From positions 13,038,001-13,102,000 of the forward strand of contig JAFFJZ010000002.1 in assembly GCA_018340375.1 (NCBI GenBank): a stretch of DNA of 64,000 nucleotides, written 5' to 3'. The DNA is from Gonatopus flavifemur (taxonomy: Eukaryota; Arthropoda; Insecta; Hymenoptera; Dryinidae). This document shows, one piece after another, positions 35,869-47,636 of the stretch (positions within the stretch are counted from its first letter, which is position 1; each line of letters starts with the position of its first letter). Position numbers and translations under genes: made by a program. The notes below the pieces were generated by a model that worked only from the letters and a program-made list of their open reading frames with translations, did no database searches and was not told where the DNA came from.

Positions 35869-37125
35869 TTCAAATCAGTCGGCGATCTTCATTGATTACT
35901 TTTTTCTAATGTGTCAACGAGGTTTGTGTACTTGGTTAGATAATCATGGTATTTCTCCTGGATAATATTCGTATTATTCGAGACTGAACTTGATTATCTT
36001 ATGAGATTGTTGTGTAACTGTTCGAAAGTCCGAAGGGAAAATAATTTTTTCATCCATCATGCATTCAAGTGAATAGAGAACTAAGAGCGAATAGGTAGAT
36101 TCACATCAATTGAACGATTCTCGATCCTCAATGAGAATATAATACCAATCAACTGGCAGGAAACGATACACATGAGTTTGTGAATTATGTTTCCCAAGAA
36201 GTTACATGAATTTTCTCCTCAACATTTTTTGTGTAGTGGTATTTCAGTCAGACAAAATATTTTTTTTTCCTACTTTCATAGATGAATATCCGGAGGAGGG
36301 GAATTGACAATGAAAAAAATTGTTGAAGCACAATGATAAAAGTTAAAGATGGTCCTACTCAACGTTGAGGCGCATCTAAACTATTTTTTCTGTAGTAAAA
36401 GATAGTTGATAAGATTACTTTTGTGTCTCAAAACTCGTTTATTTATATCAATCTCGGAGCGAATACTTATTTTTGCAGTTATCTGAGGAATGATTAGCAA
36501 ATTTATTTCAATGAATTCAATCTCGTTTCTGTTATATACTTCATTGAGTACCTCTGAAATGCTATTTCTAAAATGCTATAAGGTTAAATATATAACAGAC
36601 AGTTTCATAGTCAAAAATAAATAAAATATCGACTATGTGAATCTATTTTTCATACCTTCCTCACGAGAGTTTGAATTCATGAATAAATATGTGTAGAATC
36701 CTATAAAATCTCATGCTTTGAATATAATGTTTTGGATACCGAAATGAAAATCCAACGTGTGTTTCAAGTTGGCGTTATTCTTATTTCACCGGGCGCTGTA
36801 TAATGATTTCATGGATTCTCCTGCTTTAGCGTTCACCAGTCACGCACACCCACCCCTCTCTCATGAAATACTTCCTGCAGGTTTTAAACCTTCCCGTAAC
36901 TGCGAATGATTACTCTCCCCTTAGGGAGATTTTTATTACAGATATTCGGATATAGGTATTCTCTGTGTATACCTCGGTAATTGGAATTCTCAAGACATAC
37001 CGTGTTATGCAAAACTGCACTATAGGAAAGTAAAAACCAGCGTGGATTTGATTGATAAAATTGCACCGGGTACTCTATCTTTGTAATCCATGATAATTTT
37101 TTGAAAAATATAAAAATCCATCACC
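35869..37125. other. AT-rich, nothing supported
   Basis: There is no defensible gene or repeat. A slightly GC-richer patch lies at 36780-36930. Confidence 0.25.
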
Positions 37126-37378
37126 CTAGTAGGAATTTTGAACGGAAAAATACAAGGGTCTGATGAGACATGCCTGATTTCCTATCAGCTCCTCATCAGA
37201 ATTCGTTACGGTTTTTCCTTTTTTGCTCGAATTTATGGAAATCTTATCCGAACCCTATTGTACCCTTGCGTTACAACCCTATTCGAATCCTATCAGATCC
37301 TCCTTATTTACGGTTTCCGGATTCTAACCTGATCAGGGCCTCATTGAAAATAGGGAATTCCTGATCAAATTTCTACTA
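37126..37378. mobile_element. MITE with CTAGTAGGAATTTTG ends
   Basis: The left end CTAGTAGGAATTTTG is mirrored by CAAATTTCTACTAG at the right. The interior repeats short motifs (CCTATT, AATCCTATC, ACCCTATT, CGGATTC) that are related to one another. Two overlapping open frames of 64 codons are not supported. Confidence 0.6.
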
Positions 37379-40129
37379 GAGCACAGATGGGTTTTTGTTT
37401 GAAATTTCTGAATAAACACACTTTTCTCAGTTGAGTACGGACGATTAGAATAACAATTCCTGGATATTTGATGACAATTTTTTTTTATTGTTCACTTAGT
37501 TGCAATTTAATTCTCTAATCATTCTGAAAATATTGAAACGATGTTCCTAGAGAATAGTGTAGCTGATTAGGATTTTAATCCATTGAACCACTTGTAAATG
37601 AAATGAGTTGGAAAATCTCTTGACTCTGAGAAGTGTGGGAAACCTTTCAACGCATGTCTTGTTGACCACTGTGAAGTGCTGATACAACACAGAAGTATTT
37701 CCAAGACACTATTAGTATTGAACTTAACGTGCAGCTAAGAATCGAATCAATTGATACATTGATGAGATTTGAATACAAGCAGTAAACCCTGTATGCTTCA
37801 TCAATAATAATAAGTGTGTACATTTGTACAAATCACATTAGATGGATTATTTCTTAGATATGTATGCGCTGATAGAAATGTGTTTTATGATACTTGAGTA
37901 ACGTGAGGATGAAAGCATGAATTTCCAATGAAATCGAATGAATTCGATTGCACACAACGAATTCAAATGATCACATGAGATTTAGAGATAACAGTTATCT
38001 GATTATTAGGAAAATTCACTGAATTCAATCATTCAATTGGATTCCCTTATGGGAAAAATGTTGGCTCCTAATAGTGACCGCGAATTTCAATAGTTCAATG
38101 TATTTACGTCCAATGGTTTTCAATAGTATTTTCGCGGTCACTTTTGGGAACGAATAGTTTTTTTTTTCATCAGGGAATTATGAACTACATTGTAAAAGAT
38201 GTGGGAAGTTTTCCTTGTTGGTGGATTTCGTCCCCTCATCGTGGCGGAATCGTTTTTCCATAAAAAATGAAGGATTTATTCACCACTTTGAGGAATTATT
38301 TCGTTTTTTAGTTATCGAATCCTCTAGAAATGCAGGGAATGTCAACAAAATTATGGTGAAAAATTCTCCATCTATGGAAGAACTTTGCTGCCACCATTTT
38401 TTGGGGTAGAATTCCACAATAATTTTTTACGTAAACAATACGGAATTGAATCGTCGGCGAATGTTTTTTGTGCTCACTCTACGTTCAAAGTAGACCACTT
38501 TTGACTGCATTTTAGATTTAGATATGACACGATCTAAACTAAGAACTTTCTTTCCACCGTATAGAACACATAAAAATGGTGAATAAATGTCTAAAGAATG
38601 TTGCCAATGTTTTTATACCATGTAATCGTACGCGTACATGCACAATAAATAAATTATATGTTACACCCTGATATAATGTATTGATATATCGTATCGTAAT
38701 ATTCTTGCACACTTCGTTATGTGATATTCCAAAGATAAGCTGTGTATAATTCTACATTCATCACGGAAGGAGGAAAGGCATTATAGGAAATAGGATGGGA
38801 GAAAATATAGAGAGAGATGTGAATGATAACGGTTTCCTGAGAAAATGGTGGCGAGATGATCGTACTGGAATGCATTGAAATGTGTACTTTGCGAAATTAT
38901 AGCACTCTCCATAAGTTGTTCACGTTTCTATACAAATGGTTCTCGTTTTAACGTTTACACTATAACAATCGCTAGAATGTGACGCTGTCACCCAACTACA
39001 ATTTTTCTTTTGCAGTGAGAGTTTAAATGAATGATCGTATGTGTTTTCCCTCACCCAGGAAAATCGGATAATTTTCCTGTATTCTTAAAAAGAAACGGTG
39101 TGAAAATGGAGATGAAAATGCCAGAGATAAAAAGTAAAGCAGGAAAAAACATAGAGAGCAAATGAAAGACGTACGCAGAGAAGAATTTTGTTTTCTTTTG
39201 ATCCAAGAAAAATAAATACTCCAAGAGAATACAGAGCTTTTAGGTAAAATGTAGGTTCATTATACGTAACTTCACGTTCATGAAGTGTTCAGTGGATCTA
39301 CAAATATCCAAAAGTTCAATGGATTTTTATTGAATATTCTTCAACCTTCCATGTTCTCTTGGAGTCATATTCATGTTTGACAAGAAACATGCAGGTTATA
39401 TACGATGACTTGTAGGGATGGAGGTAGGAATCCATACATGAGACATAATCATGTCGTTGTGAAAAATATTCCGTTCAAAACAATTGAATGGAATTGGCGA
39501 TTTGAATTCCAATCGATACGATTTTCCTTTGTACATGACACTCCAGGGTTGCGACAGGTCAGGAAAAAGTCAGGGAATTCAAAACTGGTCAGGGAAATCA
39601 GGAAAAAGTCAGGGAATTTCCCTGCCATAACTAACAGTTTCATATTTACGTGGAGTATTGAAATAGTCATGCGTCACAATGGAATTTTTTATTTCACTAA
39701 ACTTCTCAAGTCATATCCTTTATTTTCAGAGAATTTTCACGCATTTTTCGATACAGATACTATAGATATGAGAAATAAAAAGCCAATTGAAACATGAAAT
39801 GCAAATCTACTTATTCGTAAATATGAAAAAGTAAATACAACGGCAAATCGTCATCCTTTTATATCAAATTAATTTTATTATTCATAAAAATTAGAATTAT
39901 TTTTCATGAATTTTTCAATTCATCAACAAATTCTTTTCAAAATTTGGCTAATTTTGAAAACATGAGGACAAGCATCTAGATTATACCCCTTACTATCTAT
40001 CTAGATATCAGTCAATAATAATTTCCGAGATATTTTATTAACCATTAAAATCTGGTTTACTACTACAGTCAGAACTCTCTATATGCAACCTTTTCACAGG
40101 CTGATTTCAAACGCCCGAACACCCTCAAA
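37379..40129. other. AT-rich stretch, no supported gene
   Basis: The 130-codon plus frame at 39405-39797 includes a TCAGGGAATT / TCAGGAAAAAG repeat block at 39540-39640 and is judged spurious. AGGACAAGCATCTAGATTATA at about 39963 matches the ends of the palindrome at 47001-47137, so half of that element is present here. Confidence 0.35.
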
Positions 40130-40295
40130 GCAGTGATGCCAGAATGGGGGGCAAGGACCGTCGAGGCTACCCTCTCTCTGTTACACAAACGTACACAAAA
40201 TTTGATTATGTGCGTACCAGAAGAGGACCGCAGGGTTAATGTAACGGACTAAGGGGAGCCTCGACGGTCCTTGCCCTTCATTCTGGCATCACTGC
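40130..40295. mobile_element. GC-rich MITE with GCAGTGATGCCAGAATG ends
   Basis: Left GCAGTGATGCCAGAATG then GGCAAGGACCGTCGAGGCT; the right end is the exact inverse over about 45 bp with one or two mismatches. It is much GC-richer than the window average. It lies directly beside the repeat at 40297-40397. Confidence 0.85.
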
Positions 40296-40296
40296 C

Positions 40297-40397
40297 TTAA
40301 GGAGTTACTAGCGCTTACCAACAGAGCACGTTGGATAGAAAAGGACGCGCCTATACGATAGAAAGAGAGGTTTGGTACCATCGCTAGTATCCCGTTA
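40297..40397. repeat. Inverted copy of the repeat at 3222-3321
   Basis: The two stretches match in opposite orientation over about 100 bp (TTACCAACAGAG, GGTTTGGTACCATC, CTAGTATCCCGTT blocks) with few differences, 37 kb apart. Confidence 0.75.
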
Positions 40398-40473
40398 AAG
40401 GGGCGGATTCCTGAGAAAAAACTGAAATATTTTTCCTTTATCAAATTTTGATCTGGGCCTTAAGAGGATGCTA

Positions 40474-40726
40474 CACTGGAAAAAAAAATTTATTCCAGTC
40501 AAATAAATATTTATTTGTCCTGTACCAAAAAAATATTTATTAGAATTAACAAAATATTCTTTGGAACTAAAATAATTCATTGGTATCAAATAAACGATTA
40601 AAACTATCTATTTAATTCAAATAAATTATTTTGGTTCCAAAGATTATTTTGTTAATTCTAATGAATATTTCTTTGGTACAGGACAAATAAATATTTATTT
40701 GACTGGAATAAATTTTTTTTTCAGTG
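40474..40726. mobile_element. Palindromic MITE with CACTG(G/A)AAAAAAAATTTATTCCAGTC ends, TA-flanked
   Basis: The left end, CACTGGAAAAAAAAATTTATT, and the right end, AATAAATTTTTTTTTCAGTG, are each flanked by TA. Arms of about 115 bp mirror each other almost perfectly (AAATAAATATTTATTTGTCC, AGAATTAACAAAATA). The short AAATATTTATT motif recurs several times. Confidence 0.88.
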
Positions 40727-40959
40727 TATAATTACCATGTGAGCAAGTTTTTTTCTTCCAAATTACTCGCAACTGAATCCATGAAAAAATCTCAAATTTT
40801 CAGGGATGATTTTTTGGAACCTAATGTACGTCGCTAAACATCCCGAATTTGGAATTTCGAAAAAAAAATTTTGAAAAAAAATCCCGTATTTTATGAATGT
40901 CTTTAGTAGAATGAATTACAGTTCTAGTAAAATCAACTACTTTTTTTTCCGTGTGCGGA

Positions 40960-41130
40960 GAGATTCAGAGAAAGATGAAGAATTCAGAACATATCACTAT
41001 CGGAAAAGTCTCTAACTTCCTCTGAATTACTCTGGAATTACTCTGAATCTCTCTGAAATTTGTCCCGAAATATAGAGAGATTCAGAGAAATTGGGAAAGA
41101 GATTCAGAGAGATTTGTTTTACCCGGGTAG
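40960..41130. repeat. AGATTCAGAGA-type microrepeat stretch
   Basis: GAGAGATTCAGAGAAA, CTCTGAATTACTCTGGAATT and ATAGAGAGATTCAGAGAA face each other as short inverted units over 170 bp, ending in ACCCGGGTAGC. This resembles in miniature the 55468-56112 palindrome. Confidence 0.6.
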
Positions 41131-41172
41131 CGTTTTGGTCAGAATTAAGTAAATTTCCCTAAGGGCCGTCTA

Positions 41173-41435
41173 CACGGAAAAAAATGCTCATGTAAAAATT
41201 ACATGAAAAGTGAGGTAACAATTACAATCTGGATCTTATGTATAATTTAAGACACAGTCTTGTTGAATTTATATTGTTATAGTTACTCCACAGCAACACT
41301 ACTTCCATTTACTTCGGCAACAATGTAAATATAACATTGTTTCTAATGTGAATTTTACTCCATTTGCGCTCATGTGAGCAGTTATGTTCAATTAACACCT
41401 AAAAATGTAGAATTTACATGGGACTTTTTTCCGTG
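41173..41435. mobile_element. MITE with CACGGAAAAAA ends, TA-flanked
   Basis: The left end, CACGGAAAAAAATG, and the right end, GGGACTTTTTTCCGTG, are each flanked by TA. Inside, TACATG, ATGTAAAA and TTTACAT motifs repeat in both orientations. The element adjoins the short repeat also found at 24063. Confidence 0.8.
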
Positions 41436-42865
41436 TACTTGTTATATCGTCAACACTTTTCCTCGACGTGCAAACATACATTATATGTTTCTCACTATAT
41501 ATTCAAGGAAAATTGCGTTATAAATTTAAAAAGTAGAATTCATAAACTTATTTGGATTAATTGTATTGAATATCATGATTTTATATTTTAATCTTGAATA
41601 TTATGTTGGCAAGATATGATTTCTGAACTTCAACGTTATGAAGCGGGCATGACTTTAACATGAACATACGTCTATGTTATCAAACAGTGAAGATCTATTC
41701 GATAATATCGGTGACCCGATGAAATAATAACATGGTTAATGTTGTCCTCTATCGATTGAATAAATGTCTACTGTGACTGTTGATTCACCGTTAATTGGGC
41801 TGTGAAAAATGGTTTTTATACATGAAACTGAAACTGGCAGCCGCAAAGCTAGCAGCCAATTGTCATAACTTTTTACACAAAACTGTTAGTAAATATAGTC
41901 AAGCATCCAAGATGTTTAGTGGGGTTCTATTTTATCGATTTCTGGCGTGAACTAGACTTTAACAAACTTCAACCAGAAGTTAACCCTCACGAAGTAACGT
42001 CATTTTGGATAGCTCCTACGATTGGCTCCTATGAATGCTGTTTACGAACTAAAGTGATGACACTTGGGGAGCTTATGGCCTCCTAGTGTACAATTACTTA
42101 GGATATAGTCTGTTTACTCTTCTCTTCAAATTAGCAAGAGGAGGAGATTTTGAAAAAGCATGAGTGACCCGACGTTACCTCGTAAGGGTTAAAATAATTG
42201 GCTGCTAGTTTCAGTTGCATTCTTCATACTCAGCGCATTTCATTAATTAATTCCATTTTTTGTGTACAAGTTATGATAGAAATAAAAATGTGAGATGAAT
42301 GGGAAATGTGAACTGAATTTGAACAACATTCTTCAAGGGGACAAAATAATTTCAAAATTGATTAAATTCCTCTAAGAAATGTTGAAAAGATTCAAAAAAC
42401 GTAATGGAGGTATTTTGTACGTCCTAAGAATAAATTCTAAACATTTTGGGGAGTTTTTTCGAAACATTCTAAGAGATACCTTAGAGAAAATTAAAAAATA
42501 TCTTATAAAACATTTCAAGATATCTTCAAGCATTTTAAAAAATACCTTCAGAAAACTTTGAGAATCTCACATGAAGACTTCCAAGAGACATCTTGTGGTG
42601 TTTTTTAAAAGATCTTTTCGAATTCTCTACGATATGTTTCAGGATGATCCAAAAGGATGTTCTAAAATTGTCATGCGGAGTTCCACGTTGTGAAAAATAA
42701 TTACACCAAAAAATGGTAGCGGCGGAATTCCTCCATGGATGATGAATTTTTTTGATTTAGTTTTGACTGTTTTTCTCATTTGTAAACGATTCAACAACCA
42801 AATGGCAAAATACATTCTCAAAATGGAGGGTGGAGAGAAATGAATGGTCCGTTTCAAGATTCCTC
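41436..42865. other. AT-rich stretch, no supported gene
   Basis: At 42300-42660 the sequence is a chain of TTCAAGA / TCTTAGA / ATCTTC-like words that may be another decayed microrepeat element. Short open frames are not supported. Confidence 0.3.
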
Positions 42866-43045
42866 AAAGCCTTCGGTATATTTCCTACCTGAGGCTCCTA
42901 GTGTTACAAAAAGTTCAAAATTATATATAATTTTGAGAGTTGTTTTACTCGGAATATAGGGATCAAAACCTGTGGCACAGATTAGGCCCTCGTGGAAGCC
43001 AAGGTCCCCGGCGACTGCTCTTCCTGCCGGTACCTCTGCGCATAG
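42866..43045. repeat. Dispersed repeat (family B, copy 3, inverted)
   Basis: CGGAATATAGGGATCAAAACC, TTAGGCCCTCGTGG, GGCGACTGCTCTTCC and GCCGGTACC match the inverse of 8231-8300 and blocks near 4045. Confidence 0.6.
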
Positions 43046-43130
43046 GCGTTTATTTGTATGTACTTGTCCTTCAATTTATGACAATCCATATCTCTTTCCA
43101 GTAACAATGGCTTTGTATCTGACGCTCAGT

Positions 43131-43397
43131 ACTCTCTAAATCTGGGAGAGTGAAAAATCATGCATTCCACTTCAATAAGTCTCAGAAGTGAACCAGTCCC
43201 CTTCGAGTAGGATTTTCACTCGTTTCGAGTGAAGTCTCACTCTTTTGGAGTGAAAAAGTCACTCTAGAATTGGGGTGACCGTGAGTTTCTACCCTTAGAT
43301 TATCACTGTGAAAGAGTAGAAATTTCACTCAAAATTTCGATAGGCTCACTTCTGGCTGCCTAAACACTGAAATCTCACTCCAAGAATTTTAGAGAGT
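43131..43397. mobile_element. Element with ACTCTCTAAA ends and TTTCACTC microrepeats
   Basis: Left ACTCTCTAAATCTGGGAGAGTG is mirrored by CACTCCAAGAATTTTAGAGAGT. Between them GAGTGAAA and TTTCACTC words recur about a dozen times in both orientations. There is no coding capacity. Confidence 0.72.
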
Positions 43398-44741
43398 GCT
43401 ATAAGTTTTCAAACCATTATCAGAAATGAAAGTAGAAATGTTCTTAAACGCTTCTGTATCCCAAAGCTGTTATTATTACGAAGATGTGTCCTACGCGTTT
43501 TCTTGTCACAGTGTATGTTTTTTGGTAGTATTTAAAAATCAACATCATAAAGGATACATCACAAATATCACAGCATACAATTATTCGCACAGGTTTCGTC
43601 GTTTTTTTCGATTCTCGATGAGCACGTAGATTAAGGATATAGTTATCTCGTAATGTACAGGCAATACTCAGTCGTAGAGAATAAAACGGCAAGTGCGAAA
43701 ATTCGAATCAGTGATTGATAGTGGGAGGCCACGTGTCGTACAAACGACTTTTTTTTTATCTTTCACCATATAATGTCATACAATTCATGAATCGTATATT
43801 TTGCTATTGATCGTAGTTTGCCACGTGTAACAAATTCGTTTCATAAAACCATATACACGCAAATTGGTGATAATCTATTTTTCAAGTACAATTTCTCCGT
43901 GTGCGGATAAAATAGTGTCAAAGTTTGATACTGGCTGCATCCGTGTGTCTATGAAATTGTCTGGCATGGTTTCTGTGAAATAGACTCGGAATAGATTCTA
44001 GTCTGAAGAACGTCAATTGTATACTAGGAATAAGTTGCCTGTATTTAAACACGGTTACTAAGTATACGTTAAATTATCGGGAAGCTTTCATCGACCTCAT
44101 TATACGTAAGTACAAAAACATTCACTAGAATTCCATAAGAGGGGTACAGGTTCTAATTATCGTTGCAATGGATATATATATACATATATAAATATATGTA
44201 TAGCTCTCGTTGTATATTTAGACTTCCAAAATGAGATTGTAAACGCACTGTTTACAAGTGTTTGCAAGTATCTCATCCGGAATTGGTAGTTCATTTTGTC
44301 ATCGATTGAATGTTGTTGAATATTATTTTAAAAGATAGGTTGAGAAGATTCTGTTGAACTACAATCTTTTTTTCATTCATAAGGAGAATAATTATTGATC
44401 AACAATCATGAAAGAGAAATACTTCAGAATTCAAGAAATGTCCATGATCAAGTCTTAATTTTTGAAGGGGATCTCGTAAACCCTAGAGTTACTAGATCTC
44501 TCTTTTCAAAATACTCGAGGATGATTCAGTAAAATGGTATAAAATAACCGGCCAGATCTTCTGTTGGTATGCAACATCCCTAACATGTTTGTACCATGGG
44601 ACCCAACCTGGCCCAGCATGGGCCCCATCCTGCCCGTTGGAGATGAATTTTTTTCATTTTTTAAGTCATCTTCAAGTATTTTATTGCCGTCCTAAACCAA
44701 AAGGTCGCATGTTAACAAAATTTTTCTCCCTTTTTTACATA

Positions 44742-45657
44742 CTACTGTGGGCAAAGAGTGAGGTGAATTTTGAATTTAAACTTCGCGGGCTTGACATTTC
44801 AGGCTAGTTCTTTTTTTCTTAAGTTGGCAGGACTGTTAATGACATCTGTGCCAAATTTCATGTCAATGTCATTATCAGTAATACATTTACGCTTGTGTTT
44901 ACCAAACGACCAAGAGTGCATTTTTCGATTTTTACAATGTCTGATTGAATTGTGCAGAGAAGTGCAATCAAATTTTGTTTGCGGAATGAAATTTCGGCTG
45001 CGGAAACTTTGAGGATGTTGCGGAAGGCCTTTGGTGATTCTACCATGTCGCAGAAAAATGTTTATAAGTGGTACAAAGACTTCAAAGAGGGTCGAGAACG
45101 TGTTGATGATTTGGAGCGCTCCGGACGACCATCGACGTCAACGGATGACCAACACGTCGATGAAGTGAAGGAATTAGTGCTCAAAAATCGTCGGTCGACT
45201 GTTAGAGACCTTACTGATATGATCGGAATATCAGAAGGATATTAAGACCAGAATTATGGGCCAACAACTCTTGGTTTTTGCATCACGATAATGCACCGTC
45301 TCATACTGCACTCGTTCTTCGTGACCATTTCGCCAAAAATTCGACGCATATCGTTCCGCAACCACCGTATTCGCCTGATTTGGCTCCGTGTAACTTTTGG
45401 CTATTCCCAAAACTCAAGAGACCACTCCGGGGAAAGCGTTTCGAGTCGATTGAGGTGATAAAAGCTGAATCGAAGAAGGCGCTGATGGCTATACCGGAAA
45501 GGGACTATCTAGCATGTTTCGATGATTGGAAAAAACGTTGGCATAAGTGTATTTCATCGAGAGGGGATTACTTTGAAGGGGATGAAATTGATGTAGAAGA
45601 ATAAATGAAGATTTTTCATTTTACAAACAAATTCACCTTACTTTTTGCCCACAGTAG
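44742..45657 (+). mobile_element. mariner element, internally deleted, 916 bp
   Basis: Terminal inverted repeats of about 29 bp (CTACTGTGGGCAAARAGT, then RAGGTGAATTT) lie at 44742 and, inverted, at 45657, flanked by the TA target duplication (44740-44741 and 45658-45659). Full-length mariners are about 1.3 kb, so roughly 0.4 kb is missing. Both ends are intact, so the copy could in principle be mobilised in trans, but it cannot make its own transposase. Confidence 0.93.
44949..45604 (+). pseudogene. mariner transposase, broken (central deletion, frameshift, catalytic D to N)
   Basis: The first open stretch (44952-45245) holds the N-terminal helix-turn-helix region: FCLRNEISAAETLRMLRKAF, then YKWYKDFKEGRERVDDLERS and GRPSTS. 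It runs to GISEGY and a TAA. The frame then changes and resumes at LRPELWANNSWFLHHDNAPS (about 45244-45304), continuing to YSPDLAPCNFWLF and RWHKCISSRGDYFEGDEID, with the stop at 45602-45604. Between them the part with the first catalytic Asp (GDETW region in mariners) is absent. The second Asp is present in HHDN. The third position of D,D34D, 35 residues after the HHDN Asp, is Asn in PCNFW instead of Asp. The copy is therefore dead three ways: deletion, frameshift and active-site loss. Confidence 0.93.
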
Positions 45658-46017
45658 TATTTATACTCGAATAGGTTTTTATGCGTGTTTTGATTCAAAA
45701 AATCTTTACACTATTGAAAACTATGTTGAAAATTGTTTACATCATTCAACATTGACAAGTTTGAATAAAATGCTTGATATCTCGAAATATCAAAATTTGG
45801 ACATACGGATTTTTGCCTTAGGACGGCAGTTTAGGTGACAAGATTCAGTAACTTGAAGTTCTACCGGATGCTCTTTCAGGTTTATGTTTATAGTTGCTCC
45901 CTTTGTAATGTCTGTATTGCCGATTGAGGTTCACTTTTAGAAAAATTATGAAGATTTTGCGTATCAGTATTAAGGACTTCCGTATCATCTCAACACATGT
46001 ATTATAACAAAGTGTTC

Positions 46018-46298
46018 CCAGACAGCACAAATGCTCATTTTGAATTCACAAAAACTTCTAAAAGAACTTCTTGAACGGTCCCCGTTATGACAGTAAAAAT
46101 GAATTCAATATGAACTCAATGACTTCAAAATGCACATATGTTGAATGCCTGAATAGTTCTTCATAAATTCGTGATATGAATTCTTTCTGAAGATTGAGCT
46201 ATTCATCAAGAGTTCATTTTGAATTCAAACTATTCATAATGAAGTCATGTTCACTGTCATAACGAGAGTTCTTTGCGGGGACTTTTGTGCTATATGGG
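46018..46298. mobile_element. MITE with CCCAGACAGCACAAA ends
   Basis: The left end CCCAGACAGCACAAATG is mirrored by ACTTTTGTGCTATATGGG. Inside, GAACTTC/GAAGTTC, TTTTGAATTCA and TATGACAGT/ACTGTCATA blocks mirror each other. Confidence 0.75.
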
Positions 46299-47000
46299 TT
46301 AATTTGACATTGAAAATATGCATAAATATCTTTATACTTCAGTGATTTACAATCTATCGCTGGTTATCATGTCAAGTGATGTTTTGAGGGGTTTCATGGA
46401 AACAAGAATACGTAGGATTTCATTCATAGAAAGAATGTGATGATTCTAATAGCAATAATATTGTTAGGTGTATTACAAGAATGTTTTTGTTCAAAAACTA
46501 AATATGCGGGGATTTTTATATGAGTGTTAAATTCCTAATGTCACGCTTTGGAATATCTTTTGAACATCTATATGGATATCTTTCTATTTAACCCTATATA
46601 ATTCTTTTGTAACGGCAAAACGTTTCAAATACAACAAGTTTCTTACAACTTATTCAAATGCATTACGTGAGGTGTCTAAAATTTATTTAATAAGTTTCTG
46701 AGGATATAAAACGACATCCCGAAGGGGACATGAAGCTTCAACAAACATCATCAGAGTTAGCTTTTAGATTCACAGACGTTTGACGAAGGTTCTATACGAA
46801 CGTTGAAATGTCCGTCTCGAAATACTTTCAGGAAACATAGATAGAATGTTCGTTGAAGGTTCATCCAAGGTTTGATGAAGCTTCATAAAAATATCTATAC
46901 TTATATTAATTTATATTAATTGAAATTTATTAATTAATTGATTATTTATATGAATTGATAAACGGTGATATAAGTATCCACGGAGAAAAATAGATACTAA

Positions 47001-47137
47001 TGACAAGCATCTGGATTATACAAATTTTTCCTAGTCCCTAATATTCAGATACTAAGGAGTTTAATGTAGATTATAAGGAGTAATAAAAAGTTATTAAAGA
47101 CTAGTATCCCAGGGGTATAATCTGGATGCTTGTCCTC
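47001..47137. mobile_element. Inner palindrome with GACAAGCATC(T/C)(G/A)GATTATA arms
   Basis: GACAAGCATCTGGATTATAC at the left and GTATAATCTGGATGCTTGTC at the right face each other. CCACGGAGAAAAATAG just to the left may be the true terminus. A half copy is at about 39963. Confidence 0.7.
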
Positions 47138-47323
47138 GTATACTAACCCTTATAATATTTCTTATACCCATTAATAGTGTAGATATTAATTTTTATGAAG
47201 CTCCATCAAACCTCCGATAAACCTCTAACGAACGTCCCATCTATGTTTCCTAAAAGTATTTTGAGGCGGACATTCCAACGTTCCTTCGTCACCTTCGTCA
47301 AACGTTTGTGAATCTAAAAGTTA

Positions 47324-47548
47324 CACTGTTAGAAAAATCTGTTTTAAACTTAACAATAATATTATGAAGTTTTTTACATAAACATTTCATTAAATTTCAT
47401 ACGAAATTTTTTCTGAAATTCCATATTTCCATATTAAATTTAAGAACGATTATTAAAATTAATATGAAAACATGAAATTTAATAAAATGTTTATGTAAAA
47501 AACTTCATAATAGTATTGTTAAGTTCAAGACAGATTTTTCTAACAGTG
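47324..47548. mobile_element. MITE with CACTGTTAGAAAAATCTG ends, TA-flanked, nested
   Basis: Ends CACTGTTAGAAAAATCTG and CAGATTTTTCTAACAGTG, flanked by TA on both sides. Arms of nearly 100 bp mirror each other (AACTTAACAATA, TATGAAGTTTTTTACATAAA). Removing it re-joins the arm of the outer element, since the inverse left arm continues from AATCTAAAAG into AGCTT-like sequence on the far side. Confidence 0.9.
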
Positions 47549-47636
47549 TAGCTTGCATGAACCTTCGGCCTGATCTACACAGATCTAACCTGAACGTTCG
47601 CCGAAGCTTCATGTTCTCTTCGGGATGTGACATGTA

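Larger units (their letters stand above)
44685..45829. mobile_element. Possible outer inverted-repeat element carrying the mariner
   Basis: TGCCGTCCTAAACCAAAA near 44686 and TTTTGCCTTAGGACGGCA near 45811 form a short inverted pair that brackets the mariner and its TA target duplication. This suggests the mariner inserted into an older, smaller DNA element. Confidence 0.45.
46714..47628. mobile_element. Outer foldback element hosting two nested insertions
   Basis: Ends ACATCCCGAAGGGGACATGA and TCATGTTCTCTTCGGGATGT. Diverged arms share GAAGCTTCA, GATTCACAGACGTTTGACGA with its inverse, and GTTTCCTAAAAGTA / TACTTTCAGGAAAC. The original element is interrupted in its centre by a palindrome (47001-47137) and in its right arm by a TA-flanked MITE (47324-47548). 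Confidence 0.8.

Noticed and set aside
39405..39797. 130-codon plus-strand open frame
   Set aside because: Crosses a TCAGGGAATT repeat block; no domain.
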